The translations under genes were made by a program, and so were the position numbers. Shown here piece by piece: positions 1-7,875 of a stretch of 64,000 bases of DNA. Position 1 is the stretch's first letter, and every line of letters starts with the position of its first letter. The notes below the pieces were generated by a model. It made no database searches, was not told where the DNA came from, and saw only the letters and a program-made list of their open reading frames with translations. Where the stretch lies: positions 19,619 to 83,618 of the forward strand of contig JAIYAP010000073.1 of the NCBI GenBank assembly GCA_027488935.1. The letters are read 5' to 3'. Source of the stretch: Saprospiraceae bacterium. GTDB lineage: Bacteria > Bacteroidota > Bacteroidia > Chitinophagales > Saprospiraceae.

Positions 1-1261
1 CTTGTTGCCGAATCGCCTGCCGCAGCACAATGCCTTCCAGGGTGCGGCAACGGCTCAGGGCCACATACAACTGTCCGTGTTCAAACGCGCCGCCGCCCAA
101 ATCCAGCAGCACTTTATCAAAGGTTTTGCCCTGACTTTTGTGAATCGTGATCGCCCAGGCAAGTTTTAGGGGAAACTGTTTAAAAGAACCAATCGATTCG
201 GTATCAATTTCGCCTTTGTCATTGGCTTTGTAACGGGTTATTTCCCATTCATTCAGCGGCACTTCGATCTTTTTCTTTTGTCCTTGTTCCCCTTCTGCAA
301 GGACCATAATCGTAGAATCGTCTAAATAAGTCACCACGCCGATGGTACCGTTGACGTATTGTTTATCGGTCACATCGTTTTTTACAAACATCACCTGGGC
401 GCCTTTGCGCAATTTCAAAATCGGTTCCGTCGGGTACAAACCGGGGTCAAACTGCCCTTTTACCTCAGCCGTGTACACATATTCGCGGGTAGTAAGGCGT
501 TCCAGTTCCGTTTTATTGATCCGGTCGGCCGTGGCATTGCGCGCACAAAGCGTTACAAAACCTTCCGTTGTGACAAAATTCGGATCATAGCGTTCATTCA
601 GGTCATCCATATCATCCCGATCCATTTCGTTGATGCGAATGGCTTCCAGCAGCCGCAAAAAATGCCGCGATTCCTGGCGGTACACCTTGCGCAACTCCAA
701 CATTTCCAGATCAAAGGCCTCTTCTTTGAGCACTTTGGCCGAGAAAAAATACGGCGTGTCGTAATATTCCTGAAAATAAGCCTGCTCCAAAGGATCGCGG
801 GTAACCACAGGCGGCAACTGAAACAAATCGCCAAAAAGCACCACCTGCACCCCGCCAAACGGCTGATTATTTTCCCGGTTTACCCGCAAAAAACGATCAA
901 TGCCGTCCAGCATATCCGCGCGCACCATCGAAATTTCGTCGATTACCAGGATTTCCAGGTTTTTGTACAAACGCAGCAAATCCTTGCGCGTCACCCGCCT
1001 GCTCGCTTCCTGCGGCGTGATAATGCGCGGCGGAAACCCGAAAAAAGAGTGAATCGTTTGACCCTGCACATTGAGCGCCGCAACACCAGTTGGGGCCAGA
1101 ACAGCCATTTTTTTGCGCGAAAGATTGCGAAACAACTGCAACAACGTGCTTTTGCCTGTTCCGGCCCGCCCGGTTATGAAAACACTGCGCCCTGTTTTGT
1201 CGAGTAAATCGAGGGCGTATTTAAAATCATCGTTGAGTTGTAAGGGTGCTTTTCCGAGCAT
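1..1261 (-). CDS. PIF1/RecD-like DNA helicase, C-terminus beyond the window
   Basis: Reading leftwards from ATG at 1261, the frame stays open to the window edge, so only the first 420 or so residues are present. A Walker A motif GRAGTGKST lies at residues 31-39, followed by APTGVAA (motif Ia), a Walker B-like LVIDEISMV, and FGDLFQLPPV, the order typical of PIF1-family superfamily 1B helicases. Near the cut end, LAWAITIHKSQGKTFDKV and YVALSRC match the late helicase motifs. Such enzymes unwind DNA or G-quadruplexes 5' to 3' at the expense of ATP. A CAAAGATG sequence at 1268-1275, close to a reversed TAnnTTTG element, sits just before the start, so the mRNA may have almost no leader. The family call is firm; the cellular role and any C-terminal domain cannot be seen. 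Confidence 0.9.
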   Translation of the reverse strand, partial: MLGKAPLQLNDDFKYALDLLDKTGRSVFITGRAGTGKSTLLQLFRNLSRKKMAVLAPTGVAALNVQGQTIHSFFGFPPRIITPQEASRRVTRKDLLRLYKNLEILVIDEISMVRADMLDGIDRFLRVNRENNQPFGGVQVVLFGDLFQLPPVVTRDPLEQAYFQEYYDTPYFFSAKVLKEEAFDLEMLELRKVYRQESRHFLRLLEAIRINEMDRDDMDDLNERYDPNFVTTEGFVTLCARNATADRINKTELERLTTREYVYTAEVKGQFDPGLYPTEPILKLRKGAQVMFVKNDVTDKQYVNGTIGVVTYLDDSTIMVLAEGEQGQKKKIEVPLNEWEITRYKANDKGEIDTESIGSFKQFPLKLAWAITIHKSQGKTFDKVLLDLGGGAFEHGQLYVALSRCRTLEGIVLRQAIRQQ

Positions 1262-1343
1262 AGTGTGCAAAGATGCAGCTTTTCGGACGACAAGGGTTGC
1301 CGCCTTGTTGGTAAAATCTGTGTACTCCAGTTTTTGGGTCAAT

Positions 1344-1380
1344 GGATTTACGATATCCTGTAATCGGATATCGTAAATCC
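1344..1380. repeat. perfect 15-base inverted repeat (hairpin)
   Basis: Bases 1344-1358 are the exact reverse complement of 1366-1380, with a 7-base loop. It lies in the gene-free stretch upstream of the helicase start. There is no T-run on either side, so it is not an obvious terminator; it looks like a REP-type palindrome. Confidence 0.75.
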
Positions 1381-1387
1381 CGAAACC

Positions 1388-1437
1388 GTGACTTGTCCGC
1401 ATCCACGCAAATAGGGACAAGTCACGACTTGTCCCTA
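1388..1437. repeat. REP-like palindrome cluster with core GGGACAAGTC/GACTTGTCCC
   Basis: A perfect 12-base inverted repeat (1412-1423 with 1426-1437, 2-base loop) is preceded by a further copy of the GTGACTTGTCC half-site at 1388-1398. The core therefore occurs three times in 50 bases. The form is that of a dispersed intergenic palindrome. Whether it recurs elsewhere in the genome cannot be seen from this window. Confidence 0.7.
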
Positions 1438-1516
1438 CGTTTCCCATTTCGAAATTCGGTGTTCGATATTCGGTGTTTAATTTCCCGATATTCGCTTGGC
1501 CTCCATCCGCCGATCG

Positions 1517-1966
1517 GGCGTAGAAAATGTTCAGTTCGGCGTAGAAAATGTTCAGTTCGGCGTAGAAAATGTTCAATCGGGCGTAGAAAATGTTCGATCG
1601 GGCGTAGAAAATGTTCAGTTGGACGTAGAATATGTTCGATCGCGCGTAGAAGATGTTCGAACGGGCTTAGAAAATGTTCGATCGGGCTTAGAAAATGTTC
1701 AGTTGGGTTTAGAAGATGTTCGAACGGGCTTAGAAAATGTTCAGTTGGGTTTAGAAAATGTTCGATCGGGCTTAGAAAATGTTCAGTTGGGTTTAGAAAA
1801 TGTTCGATCGGGCCTAAAAAATGTTCAGTTGGGCGTAGAAAATGTTCGGTCAGGCCTAGAAAATGTTCAGTTGGGCCTAGAAAATGTTCGAGCAGGCGTT
1901 GAAAATGTTCAGTTGGGCGTAGAATATGTTCGATCAGGAGTAGAAAATGTTCAGTTGGGTTTAGAC
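1517..1966. repeat. 21-base tandem repeat array, 21 full units plus a partial one
   Basis: Units start every 21 bases from 1517 and follow the pattern GGCGTAGAAAATGTTCRNTCG. From about the ninth unit, two versions alternate (ending CAGTTG or CGATCG-like), giving a 42-base higher-order period. Because 21 is divisible by three, more than one frame is stop-free. One reads as heptads GVENVQL/GLENVRS (TTG 1496 to stop 1969) and another as RRKCSVG. Differences between units fall at all codon positions, and the first frame has only a TTG start, so I do not call a gene. The short spacing and lack of unique spacers rule out CRISPR. Confidence 0.9.
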
Positions 1967-1984
1967 TGACCCTTCCTAAAAAAA

Positions 1985-2016
1985 CTTGACAGTTTTGGGC
2001 GAATGAACTAATTTTG
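1985..2016 (+). promoter_or_regulatory. candidate Bacteroidota promoter in the 1967-2253 gap
   Basis: TTG at 1986-1988 is followed after 20 bases by TAATTTTG at 2009-2016, matching the -33/-7 consensus. The next gene starts 238 bases further on, so this would give a long leader or a short noncoding transcript. The rest of 1967-2253 is AT-rich and shows nothing else I can name. Confidence 0.35.
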
Positions 2017-2253
2017 TTAAACAGTAAAATGCCTTAGCCCTGAACGATTGTACTAGATGATTTTGATAATACCAAAATAGTATACACCCATCGTCTTTAT
2101 TCCTGTTTTAGGTTGACATTTTAAATTCATCATTCAGTTTTTGGGGACATTTTTGAGCGATATTGCTGAAGTTTTTTTTACAGATCTTAAAACCACCCCA
2201 AAACCAAAAAATAAACCACAGCTGCCACATCACTACAAAATAACCCGCAAATC

Positions 2254-2763
2254 ATGATATACATCGCTACTTTTTTTATTCCCATCGCGGTCTTTTTTTC
2301 GCAGCCTGCCAACGCTCAGCAGTGGGAACCCTTTCTAACGCCGCCCTTTCCAATGTTCAACATCAAGCTTGTGGCCATTGAAGACAACATCTTCCTATTC
2401 ACCACCAACAGAGTAACGGGATTAAAAATAAAAATAGTAGATGAACAAAAAACAGGTTTGCCTGAAGCAAATATCAAAATATCCATTTCAGACACAACCA
2501 TTAATTTTAAAGCAGATTTAGAGGGGAATATAGATATCAAAAATTTAAAAACTGGATTGTATCAAGTAAGTGCTGTTGCAGTTGGATGTTTTAATTTATC
2601 TAACTATCCTGTAAACATTACAAATAATAATGCAATGATTGAAATTGAAATGAAGCAATTGGATGGCTTAAAATCTGATTCCGTTGAATGGTCGGGAGGA
2701 TGGGTAACATTAAAGGATAAGCAAGGGAAGATTATATCTATAAGAAGTAAAAAGAAAGAATAG
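2254..2763 (+). CDS. small secreted protein with a carboxypeptidase-regulatory-like domain
   Basis: The 169-residue product begins with a hydrophobic segment ending ANAQQ, a plausible signal peptide cut near residue 22. Residues about 57-135 run LKIKIVDEQKTGLPEANI through a GNIDIKNLKTGLYQV stretch to IEIEMKQL. This is the beta-sandwich pattern of carboxypeptidase-regulatory-like (CarboxypepD_reg) domains, common at the start of TonB receptors and in secreted Bacteroidota proteins. The protein is too short to be a receptor and has no sorting domain, so it is probably periplasmic or surface-loosened. It stands alone, converging on the M56 gene across a strong hairpin. Codon use looks more AT-rich than its neighbours, which could mean recent gain. 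Function unknown. Confidence 0.7.
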   Translation: MIYIATFFIPIAVFFSQPANAQQWEPFLTPPFPMFNIKLVAIEDNIFLFTTNRVTGLKIKIVDEQKTGLPEANIKISISDTTINFKADLEGNIDIKNLKTGLYQVSAVAVGCFNLSNYPVNITNNNAMIEIEMKQLDGLKSDSVEWSGGWVTLKDKQGKIISIRSKKKE

Positions 2764-2821
2764 TTTTATCCTTACAACAAACATATCATCATTGCCGGTA
2801 TAGGCTAACGCCCATTTCGCC

Positions 2822-2869
2822 ATTCCATCCTGCAACCATGGGCTCACTCCCATGGTTACAAGATGGAAT
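2822..2869. terminator. bidirectional hairpin between convergent genes
   Basis: A stem of 21 positions with two mismatches (2822-2842 with 2849-2869) and a 6-base loop sits between the stop at 2763 and the M56 stop at 2874. An AT-rich TTATTTTATTTT follows on the plus strand. It can end transcription from the left and possibly from the right. Confidence 0.6.
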
Positions 2870-2873
2870 TGGA

Positions 2874-5450
2874 TTATTTTATTTTAAAAGCAATCCCCCC
2901 AATATTCCGCACTTCCGGAGCGCCAATCTTCCGCACCACAATATTATCAAAAAACAAACTGCCACCATTTGACAAGATCGCTTTAATACGCGCTTTCAAT
3001 TCAGACGTAAATTGCGCTTGATACATATTCATCGTAATCGGATCTTGGTTTTTCGCCAAAAGCGTCACTTCGTAACTGGTAATATCATAACCTGTGGATA
3101 TCTGATCGTCCGGTTTGCGTAACTCCAGCCCATTACAGGAAACAATATCCTGGAGCAGCAAGATACTAGAGCGGAATCCACAAAGGGTCGGAATAGGGTC
3201 CATTTTGCGCTCTAAGGACTTTACAACCGATTCCAGGTCGGATTTCGGCGTTTCCGCTTTTTCTTGTTCGCTGACGATATCTATATTCAGGTAAACCATG
3301 TTCAAATCAAAACTTTTACCCGAAAAATGATGGAGTTTTAGCATGGTTTTGGGTTTCAAATTTGCTTTCAACCAGGCTTGTTGTGCTGCAGTGAGTTCGC
3401 CATTGTTTACCGTCATGGTCTTGTCCTGGTAACTCAAGTCAAAATGATAATCCGTTAATACTTTATCATTCTTTTTCAAAACAATGGGTTGACTGAAATT
3501 GGAAATTAAGTCATCGGGTGTTTTTTTAAACCCTTCGATACCAAATCTTTGTCCTGCATTCAGGTAATACACCGTGTCCTTTCCACCAAAGTGTTCAACA
3601 TACTCTGTTGCATATCCCTGCGGAAAACGTCCGAAAACACCGGAATTACCCCAATTTAAATAGTAATCGGCGCGATCGGACGCGTTTGGGTTTAAACGGT
3701 CGTCATTTTCATCTACCAAGGTAAAAACAGCGATTTCTGAACCTCCTTTTCCTATATTTGCATACATGTACAGCACCGTACCTTTCACCATAGACCCACG
3801 TACCCAATCCAGTTTTGTCAGTACCTCAGCGTAGGTCTGCCATCCACTGGTTTTCACATCCCTTGAATCCAAAAAACTGGAATTATTCCTTACCGCACGC
3901 ACGGCAAACTCATCCGATTGCAGTACCTGACCATCGGATAGTACAAAATGGGGCTTATTCTGAATCAGGTCAAATAGTTGTTTAGTTGTGCAATATTGCC
4001 GAAACGCTGGGGTGTATTGCTTATTCCCCCACTGGATGTAAGCCCCTCCCTGACGTGCAAATGGATCCACGTTTCCAGGATTCGTCAAGCTGCTGCGCAA
4101 CAACCATTTAGGGTCCTCTTCATCCAAAATCAAGGTAACTGTACCGTATTTCCCGTCCGGAAACCTGATTTTTTCAATTTTCAGGGTCTGGTTTTCATAT
4201 TCATTATAATTGAGGGAGTCGAGCATAGCGCGTGCAGGCGCATAAGCAGTGCGATCCCCTACCCTGCTCCCCATTTCCTGTTCCAAAAAACGAAAACTTA
4301 GTTCAGGCTCTAGCGTACTACCATTCCACAAGCGTGGCTCCCGGCGCACACATTCGGATAAGGTGTTATAAGAAGTGTGGATCGTTCCAAAATACTGGTT
4401 GTTTACATTGTCGTATTCAATATTGGTCTGAACCAGGCCCCAGTAGAAAATATAAGGTGTTGAGCGCACATCGGCCGTTATTTTGTCCAAAAGATGGGCA
4501 TTTACGGTAATTTCAGCCAGATCATGAACATAAGTATCCGCTTTATCAATCACATTCGATAAGGGATTGTCGATCAACCGGAAAGAAAACAACACCATTA
4601 AACAGAGAGCAATCGGAAACGAAAGCCCGTAATATACCTTTTGCAGGCGCGGAGAAGGATTTTTGGCAAGCATGATTAGACGGTTTTTTAATTGTGCGTG
4701 AAAGGTGTTCATTAAATCGGGATGGGCCCTATCCCGGTATTGTTGTGCCAGTAAACTGGCGTATGCATAGCGTTGTTGGGTTTGCCGCACCACGTATTCG
4801 TCGGCAATATATTCGTGTACAACCTGCAAACTGCGGCGGTACAAGTAAATCAAAGGGTTAAACCACTGCCAAACCACCAATCCCTCCATCAACAACACAT
4901 CCAAACTGTGCCATTGGCGGACATGCACCAGCTCATGCTCGATGATGAGGCGTTCGTTTTCGTTTATTTCCGACTTATTCCAAAAAACCAGGCTAAAAAA
5001 GGACGCAACAGGCGTTTCTCCCTCTGCTGATTGCGCCACTTGATAGGTATCCGTTTGCGTAATCCGACAAGACCGAATAAACCGAACCAGGCGTACCAAG
5101 CGGTACAATAACAACAAGGCCAGCAAGGCCACACCTATATTATATATGATCCCCATCAACACGCCAAGGGTAATACCATGTTCGAGGGGCAAGGGTTGCT
5201 GCAATTGTTGGTGCAACATTTGCGGGGCCACTTGCGATTGTACTATTAAAGTAGGCAAATCCAGCGGCGCTGCTGAATGATGTTGCGGTTTTTCTAACTG
5301 AATATGCAAAGCAGGAATCAGAAAAGAAAATACCGGCGTGCTCAATAAATACCATCGATTCCAATGGAAAAAGGTTGTTTTTCGCAAAAAAAGCCAATAA
5401 AATGCGTAAAAACAACTGAGGCAAAAGGCAGATTCAAGCAGGTAGGCCAT
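2874..5450 (-). CDS. BlaR1-like M56 family membrane metallopeptidase
   Basis: The 858-residue protein opens with transmembrane helices (about residues 1-20, 35-52 and 92-118) and an M56 protease domain. Its zinc motif HELVH lies near residue 175, followed by EYIADEYVV with the third ligand region; another helix comes near residue 280. In the family this domain senses a signal and cleaves the partner BlaI repressor, whose gene lies 12 bases upstream and must be co-transcribed. The remaining ~560 residues are periplasmic and not penicillin-binding: I see no SxxK/KTG set. The last 60 residues (GGSLFFDNIVVRKIG...IAFKIK) resemble the C-terminal fold of GldM, which is inference. So this is a sensor of an unknown envelope signal rather than a beta-lactam sensor. 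Confidence 0.85.
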   Translation of the reverse strand: MAYLLESAFCLSCFYAFYWLFLRKTTFFHWNRWYLLSTPVFSFLIPALHIQLEKPQHHSAAPLDLPTLIVQSQVAPQMLHQQLQQPLPLEHGITLGVLMGIIYNIGVALLALLLLYRLVRLVRFIRSCRITQTDTYQVAQSAEGETPVASFFSLVFWNKSEINENERLIIEHELVHVRQWHSLDVLLMEGLVVWQWFNPLIYLYRRSLQVVHEYIADEYVVRQTQQRYAYASLLAQQYRDRAHPDLMNTFHAQLKNRLIMLAKNPSPRLQKVYYGLSFPIALCLMVLFSFRLIDNPLSNVIDKADTYVHDLAEITVNAHLLDKITADVRSTPYIFYWGLVQTNIEYDNVNNQYFGTIHTSYNTLSECVRREPRLWNGSTLEPELSFRFLEQEMGSRVGDRTAYAPARAMLDSLNYNEYENQTLKIEKIRFPDGKYGTVTLILDEEDPKWLLRSSLTNPGNVDPFARQGGAYIQWGNKQYTPAFRQYCTTKQLFDLIQNKPHFVLSDGQVLQSDEFAVRAVRNNSSFLDSRDVKTSGWQTYAEVLTKLDWVRGSMVKGTVLYMYANIGKGGSEIAVFTLVDENDDRLNPNASDRADYYLNWGNSGVFGRFPQGYATEYVEHFGGKDTVYYLNAGQRFGIEGFKKTPDDLISNFSQPIVLKKNDKVLTDYHFDLSYQDKTMTVNNGELTAAQQAWLKANLKPKTMLKLHHFSGKSFDLNMVYLNIDIVSEQEKAETPKSDLESVVKSLERKMDPIPTLCGFRSSILLLQDIVSCNGLELRKPDDQISTGYDITSYEVTLLAKNQDPITMNMYQAQFTSELKARIKAILSNGGSLFFDNIVVRKIGAPEVRNIGGIAFKIK

Positions 5451-5462
5451 GCGCGGGTGAGT

Positions 5463-5822
5463 TTATTCCTGATCCTTGATTTTTTTTAAAAGGGCATCCA
5501 ACTCTGCCGGATCCATTTTCTCCTCTTTCATAAAAAAGGATAATAAATCCGTCGGCGAACCACTGAAATAGTTGTCCATGAACCTGCGAAAGGCCCCCAC
5601 CCGATACTCTTCCTTTTTCAAGATCGGGTAATAACGGTGGGTTTTGCCAAATGCCTCAAAACCAATTAAACCCTTGTCCTGCAATTTGCGCACAATCGAT
5701 GACACCGTATTATACGGTGGTGCGGGCGGTTCCATCTCGGCAATAATATCGTTTACAAAACCTTGCCCGAGCCGCCACAAAATGGTCATGATTTCTTCTT
5801 CTTTAAGATTGAGTCGTTTCAT
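5463..5822 (-). CDS. BlaI/MecI/CopY-family transcriptional repressor
   Basis: A 119-residue winged-helix protein starting MKRLNLKEEEIMTILWRLG, the usual opening of BlaI-type repressors. The recognition region YNTVSSIVRKLQDKGLIGFE follows at about residues 39-58, and a C-terminal dimerisation segment ends in DALLKKIKDQ. In the known systems the M56 protease cleaves this repressor upon signal. A start five codons upstream (5837) is possible, but ATG at 5822 gives the standard length and places the start 4 bases after a -7 element. It is followed after 12 bases by the M56 gene. Nested palindromes over the promoter indicate self-regulation. Confidence 0.9.
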   Translation of the reverse strand: MKRLNLKEEEIMTILWRLGQGFVNDIIAEMEPPAPPYNTVSSIVRKLQDKGLIGFEAFGKTHRYYPILKKEEYRVGAFRRFMDNYFSGSPTDLLSFFMKEEKMDPAELDALLKKIKDQE

Positions 5823-5826
5823 AAAC

Positions 5827-5856
5827 CAAAGGTACAACTAAATTTTAGTTGTACAA
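5827..5856 (-). promoter_or_regulatory. promoter of the BlaI/M56 operon
   Basis: On the minus strand TTG (5856-5854) is followed after 19 bases by TACCTTTG (5834-5827), an exact match to the Bacteroidota -33/-7 pattern. Only 4 bases separate the -7 element from the BlaI start codon, so the transcript should be leaderless or nearly so. Confidence 0.65.
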
Positions 5857-5888
5857 CTATTTTTTAGTTAAATAACTAAAAAATAGTT
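5832..5888. promoter_or_regulatory. double palindromic operator over the BlaI promoter
   Basis: Two perfect palindromes stand side by side. Bases 5832-5842 pair with 5844-5854 (GTACAACTAAA arms, 1-base centre), and 5855-5869 pair with 5874-5888 (15-base arms, 4-base centre). All four arms carry the half-site AACTA/TAGTT. The first palindrome lies between the -7 and -33 elements, and its outer TACA/TGTA bases agree with known BlaI/MecI boxes. Repressor binding here is inferred. Confidence 0.7.
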
Positions 5889-5971
5889 TGAAACTTATAT
5901 ACTGCTGAAATTAATGCTTTTCGAATGCTTTAGATCTATTGTATTTATCTAGAAAAGTGCGCGTTTTACCT

Positions 5972-6024
5972 GTTACGCCTACTGGCGGGGTGACTGAAAA
6001 AGTCGCCCCGTCAGTAGGCGTAAC
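5972..6024. repeat. 24-base-stem hairpin, copy A
   Basis: Bases 5972-5995 pair with 6001-6024 with two mismatches that remain G-U pairs in RNA, around a GAAAA loop. The inner part (GGGGTGACTGAAAAAGTCGC) recurs inverted in copy B at 6094-6140, but the outer stem is different. Confidence 0.75.
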
Positions 6025-6093
6025 GATTTTCGGATAAGAAAGACGGGCATCTGTGCTACACCAGATTTTTTGGGTTTGCCTAACGTGGGTGGT

Positions 6094-6140
6094 CCGTTTA
6101 TTGACGGGGCGACTTTTTCTGTCACCCCGTCAATAAACGG
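6094..6140. repeat. 20-base-stem hairpin, copy B, also likely terminator of the T9SS gene
   Basis: Bases 6094-6113 pair with 6121-6140 with one mismatch. It lies 9 bases beyond the stop of the minus-strand gene ending at 6149, where it can act as a terminator. Its core is the reverse complement of copy A. Confidence 0.7.
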
Positions 6141-6148
6141 GATCAAAT

Positions 6149-7567
6149 TTATAACCGCCCCACCTGCAACGGCGCAAAACCCTCCACAAACACCCAAAAC
6201 ATGCCCGCAGGCAAGCCCAAAACATCCAAATCAAGCTGATTTTCACCTTTGTATAAATCGACAGACTGCCGACGCAACAAACGTCCGGCCAAATCACGCA
6301 GCTCCAAAACTACCGTTTGCTCCGAACCTGATGGCAATTGCACCTGCAAAACATCGGCCACCGGATTCGGATATGCCTTCATAGCATCCATCGCATGATT
6401 TAGGTGCTGACCATTCTGAATTTGTTGCATGGCCAATATATTTTCCCCACTGCGGTGCAACCAGGTACTCACATTGCCAAATCCTTCCGAAATACCCCCC
6501 ACGACCACATAATGCCCGCCATCTTTGATCACAAAAGGCTGATAATATAATCCAACGCCACCAAGCTTCACATTTTCTAATTGTTTTCCCTGCAAATCGG
6601 TGCGCGTTACCACAATACGGCCATTGACCAGACCAGATATCAGCAAATCTTGCGTATTGGGCATATAATGCAAGGAAGATTGCGCCGTGATATCCGAACT
6701 CGTATTGTTTAACACAGAGGTATTGTACGCTGCATCCCATTGAAACAAGCCATATTCCGTACCCGCAGCCACAAAATAAGCCGATTTATAATCAGTACCA
6801 TCCGAAACCAGGGTACCCGAAACCGCATATCCATGATCGCCCGTACTTACCACATCGGTCAAATCAAGGCGCACGCCTGCACTGATCGCACCAAACGGTG
6901 TCTGATCGATGGTGCGCATCCACGTAAGTTGCCCGGTAGATGTACGCGCTTTCAAAATTTTGTTTTCCCCCACCATCATAAATGCGCCGCCGCCTTCGGT
7001 AACGTACAACCCATATGCCTCGCCATCGGTGTATTCTTCGATCCAATCTACCTGACCGGCATCCGAAACTTTTACCGCCAGCATTTCCACCCCGCTGCAA
7101 CCGCCTTCGTACCCCGAGGCAATAAATCCACCCGAGGGAACCGGCGCAACATCGGTAAGTTTCACATTGGAAGCATTCGGAATTTCAATCACTTTCGACC
7201 ATAGTACGGTGCCTTGTTCATTGACACGCACCATCCAGCCATTTTGTCCACTGGTACCGACCATCACCCAGCCACCTGCACAACGTGCCAGCCCTTGTGA
7301 TCCACCTTCATCCAAACCAGCGGTCCCATAGGTTTTTCGCCACAGTTCATTGCCCGCAGCATCTACCATGAGTAAATAAAAATCATAATTGTAAGTGACT
7401 GATTCTTCGCGTTGTTTGCCAAAAATCAGGTAATTACCACCTGGAGCAGGCAGTATTTTTCCGGCCGCATCAAACACGGGCGACAAACTAAAGATTTTAT
7501 CAATCGGCGCTTGGCCAAACAATTGCAAACCCAGAAAGGTGCAAATAAAAGTAAAGTGTAGTTTCAT
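6149..7567 (-). CDS. secreted protein with type A T9SS sorting domain
   Basis: The 472-residue product has a signal peptide (cut after about LFGQA, residue 20) and a repetitive beta-rich body. Repeats such as GGNYLIFGKQ, GGWVMVGTSGQNG, GGFIASGYEGG and GHYVVVGGISEG suggest a beta-propeller of blades about 50 residues long. The last 80 residues start AYPNPVADVLQVQLP and contain LRDLAGRLLRRQ and LPAGMFWVFVEG, the type A sorting domain that sends proteins through the type IX machinery to the cell surface. There is no catalytic motif, so binding or adhesion is more likely than hydrolysis. It is a single-gene unit, with hairpin copy B after its stop. Confidence 0.85.
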   Translation of the reverse strand: MKLHFTFICTFLGLQLFGQAPIDKIFSLSPVFDAAGKILPAPGGNYLIFGKQREESVTYNYDFYLLMVDAAGNELWRKTYGTAGLDEGGSQGLARCAGGWVMVGTSGQNGWMVRVNEQGTVLWSKVIEIPNASNVKLTDVAPVPSGGFIASGYEGGCSGVEMLAVKVSDAGQVDWIEEYTDGEAYGLYVTEGGGAFMMVGENKILKARTSTGQLTWMRTIDQTPFGAISAGVRLDLTDVVSTGDHGYAVSGTLVSDGTDYKSAYFVAAGTEYGLFQWDAAYNTSVLNNTSSDITAQSSLHYMPNTQDLLISGLVNGRIVVTRTDLQGKQLENVKLGGVGLYYQPFVIKDGGHYVVVGGISEGFGNVSTWLHRSGENILAMQQIQNGQHLNHAMDAMKAYPNPVADVLQVQLPSGSEQTVVLELRDLAGRLLRRQSVDLYKGENQLDLDVLGLPAGMFWVFVEGFAPLQVGRL

Positions 7568-7821
7568 GTTGTGTTCGAATTATTGGCCTAAAGTAAGGGT
7601 AAAATATGTATTTACCGTATAAATCGCTAGGAATAATCTAAAAAACAACATGAAACTATACTACAACGCTGGATCGCCAATTCTTATTCACAAGGCCTTA
7701 TAAATTTACTATTTTCCCTATAGGTTGTCCACCAAGCAAACTACGAGACATAAAGTATAAAAAAACTCTAAAACTGATGAAAGCTCATATTTGTATTGAA
7801 AAACAAGGGCAAATAAAAACA
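7568..7821. other. gene-free stretch upstream of the T9SS cargo gene
   Basis: AT-rich spacer between the divergent-looking start at 7567 and the thiolase terminator. I see no open frame above 20 codons with any merit, no clear -33/-7 pair and no strong hairpin. It should hold the promoter of the 6149-7567 gene. Confidence 0.4.
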
Positions 7822-7852
7822 GCCGTTTTAAAAGTTTATCCTTTAAAACGGC
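7822..7852 (-). terminator. terminator of the thiolase gene
   Basis: Perfect 11-base stem GCCGTTTTAAA/TTTAAAACGGC (7822-7832 with 7842-7852), 23 bases beyond the thiolase stop. A T-rich tail follows on the minus strand. Confidence 0.7.
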
Positions 7853-7875
7853 CGCCCAATATATAATCCCCAGAT

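Noticed and set aside
359..1207. Long plus-strand frame over the helicase gene
   Set aside because: It is antisense to a clear PIF1-family coding sequence with all motifs; its own translation has no recognisable domain.
1517..1966. CRISPR array
   Set aside because: There are no unique spacers; the 21-base units follow one another directly, and there are no cas genes.
1342..1969. Two long overlapping frames through the 21-base array, read as repeat proteins
   Set aside because: A stop-free unit whose length is a multiple of three keeps any frame open. One frame starts within a hairpin and the other only at TTG; unit differences do not favour synonymous change.
2874..5822. Beta-lactam resistance sensor pair
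   Set aside because: The BlaI and M56 parts fit, but the sensor half has no penicillin-binding motifs and there is no beta-lactamase gene. The metallo-beta-lactamase fold protein at 36300 is distant and of another branch.
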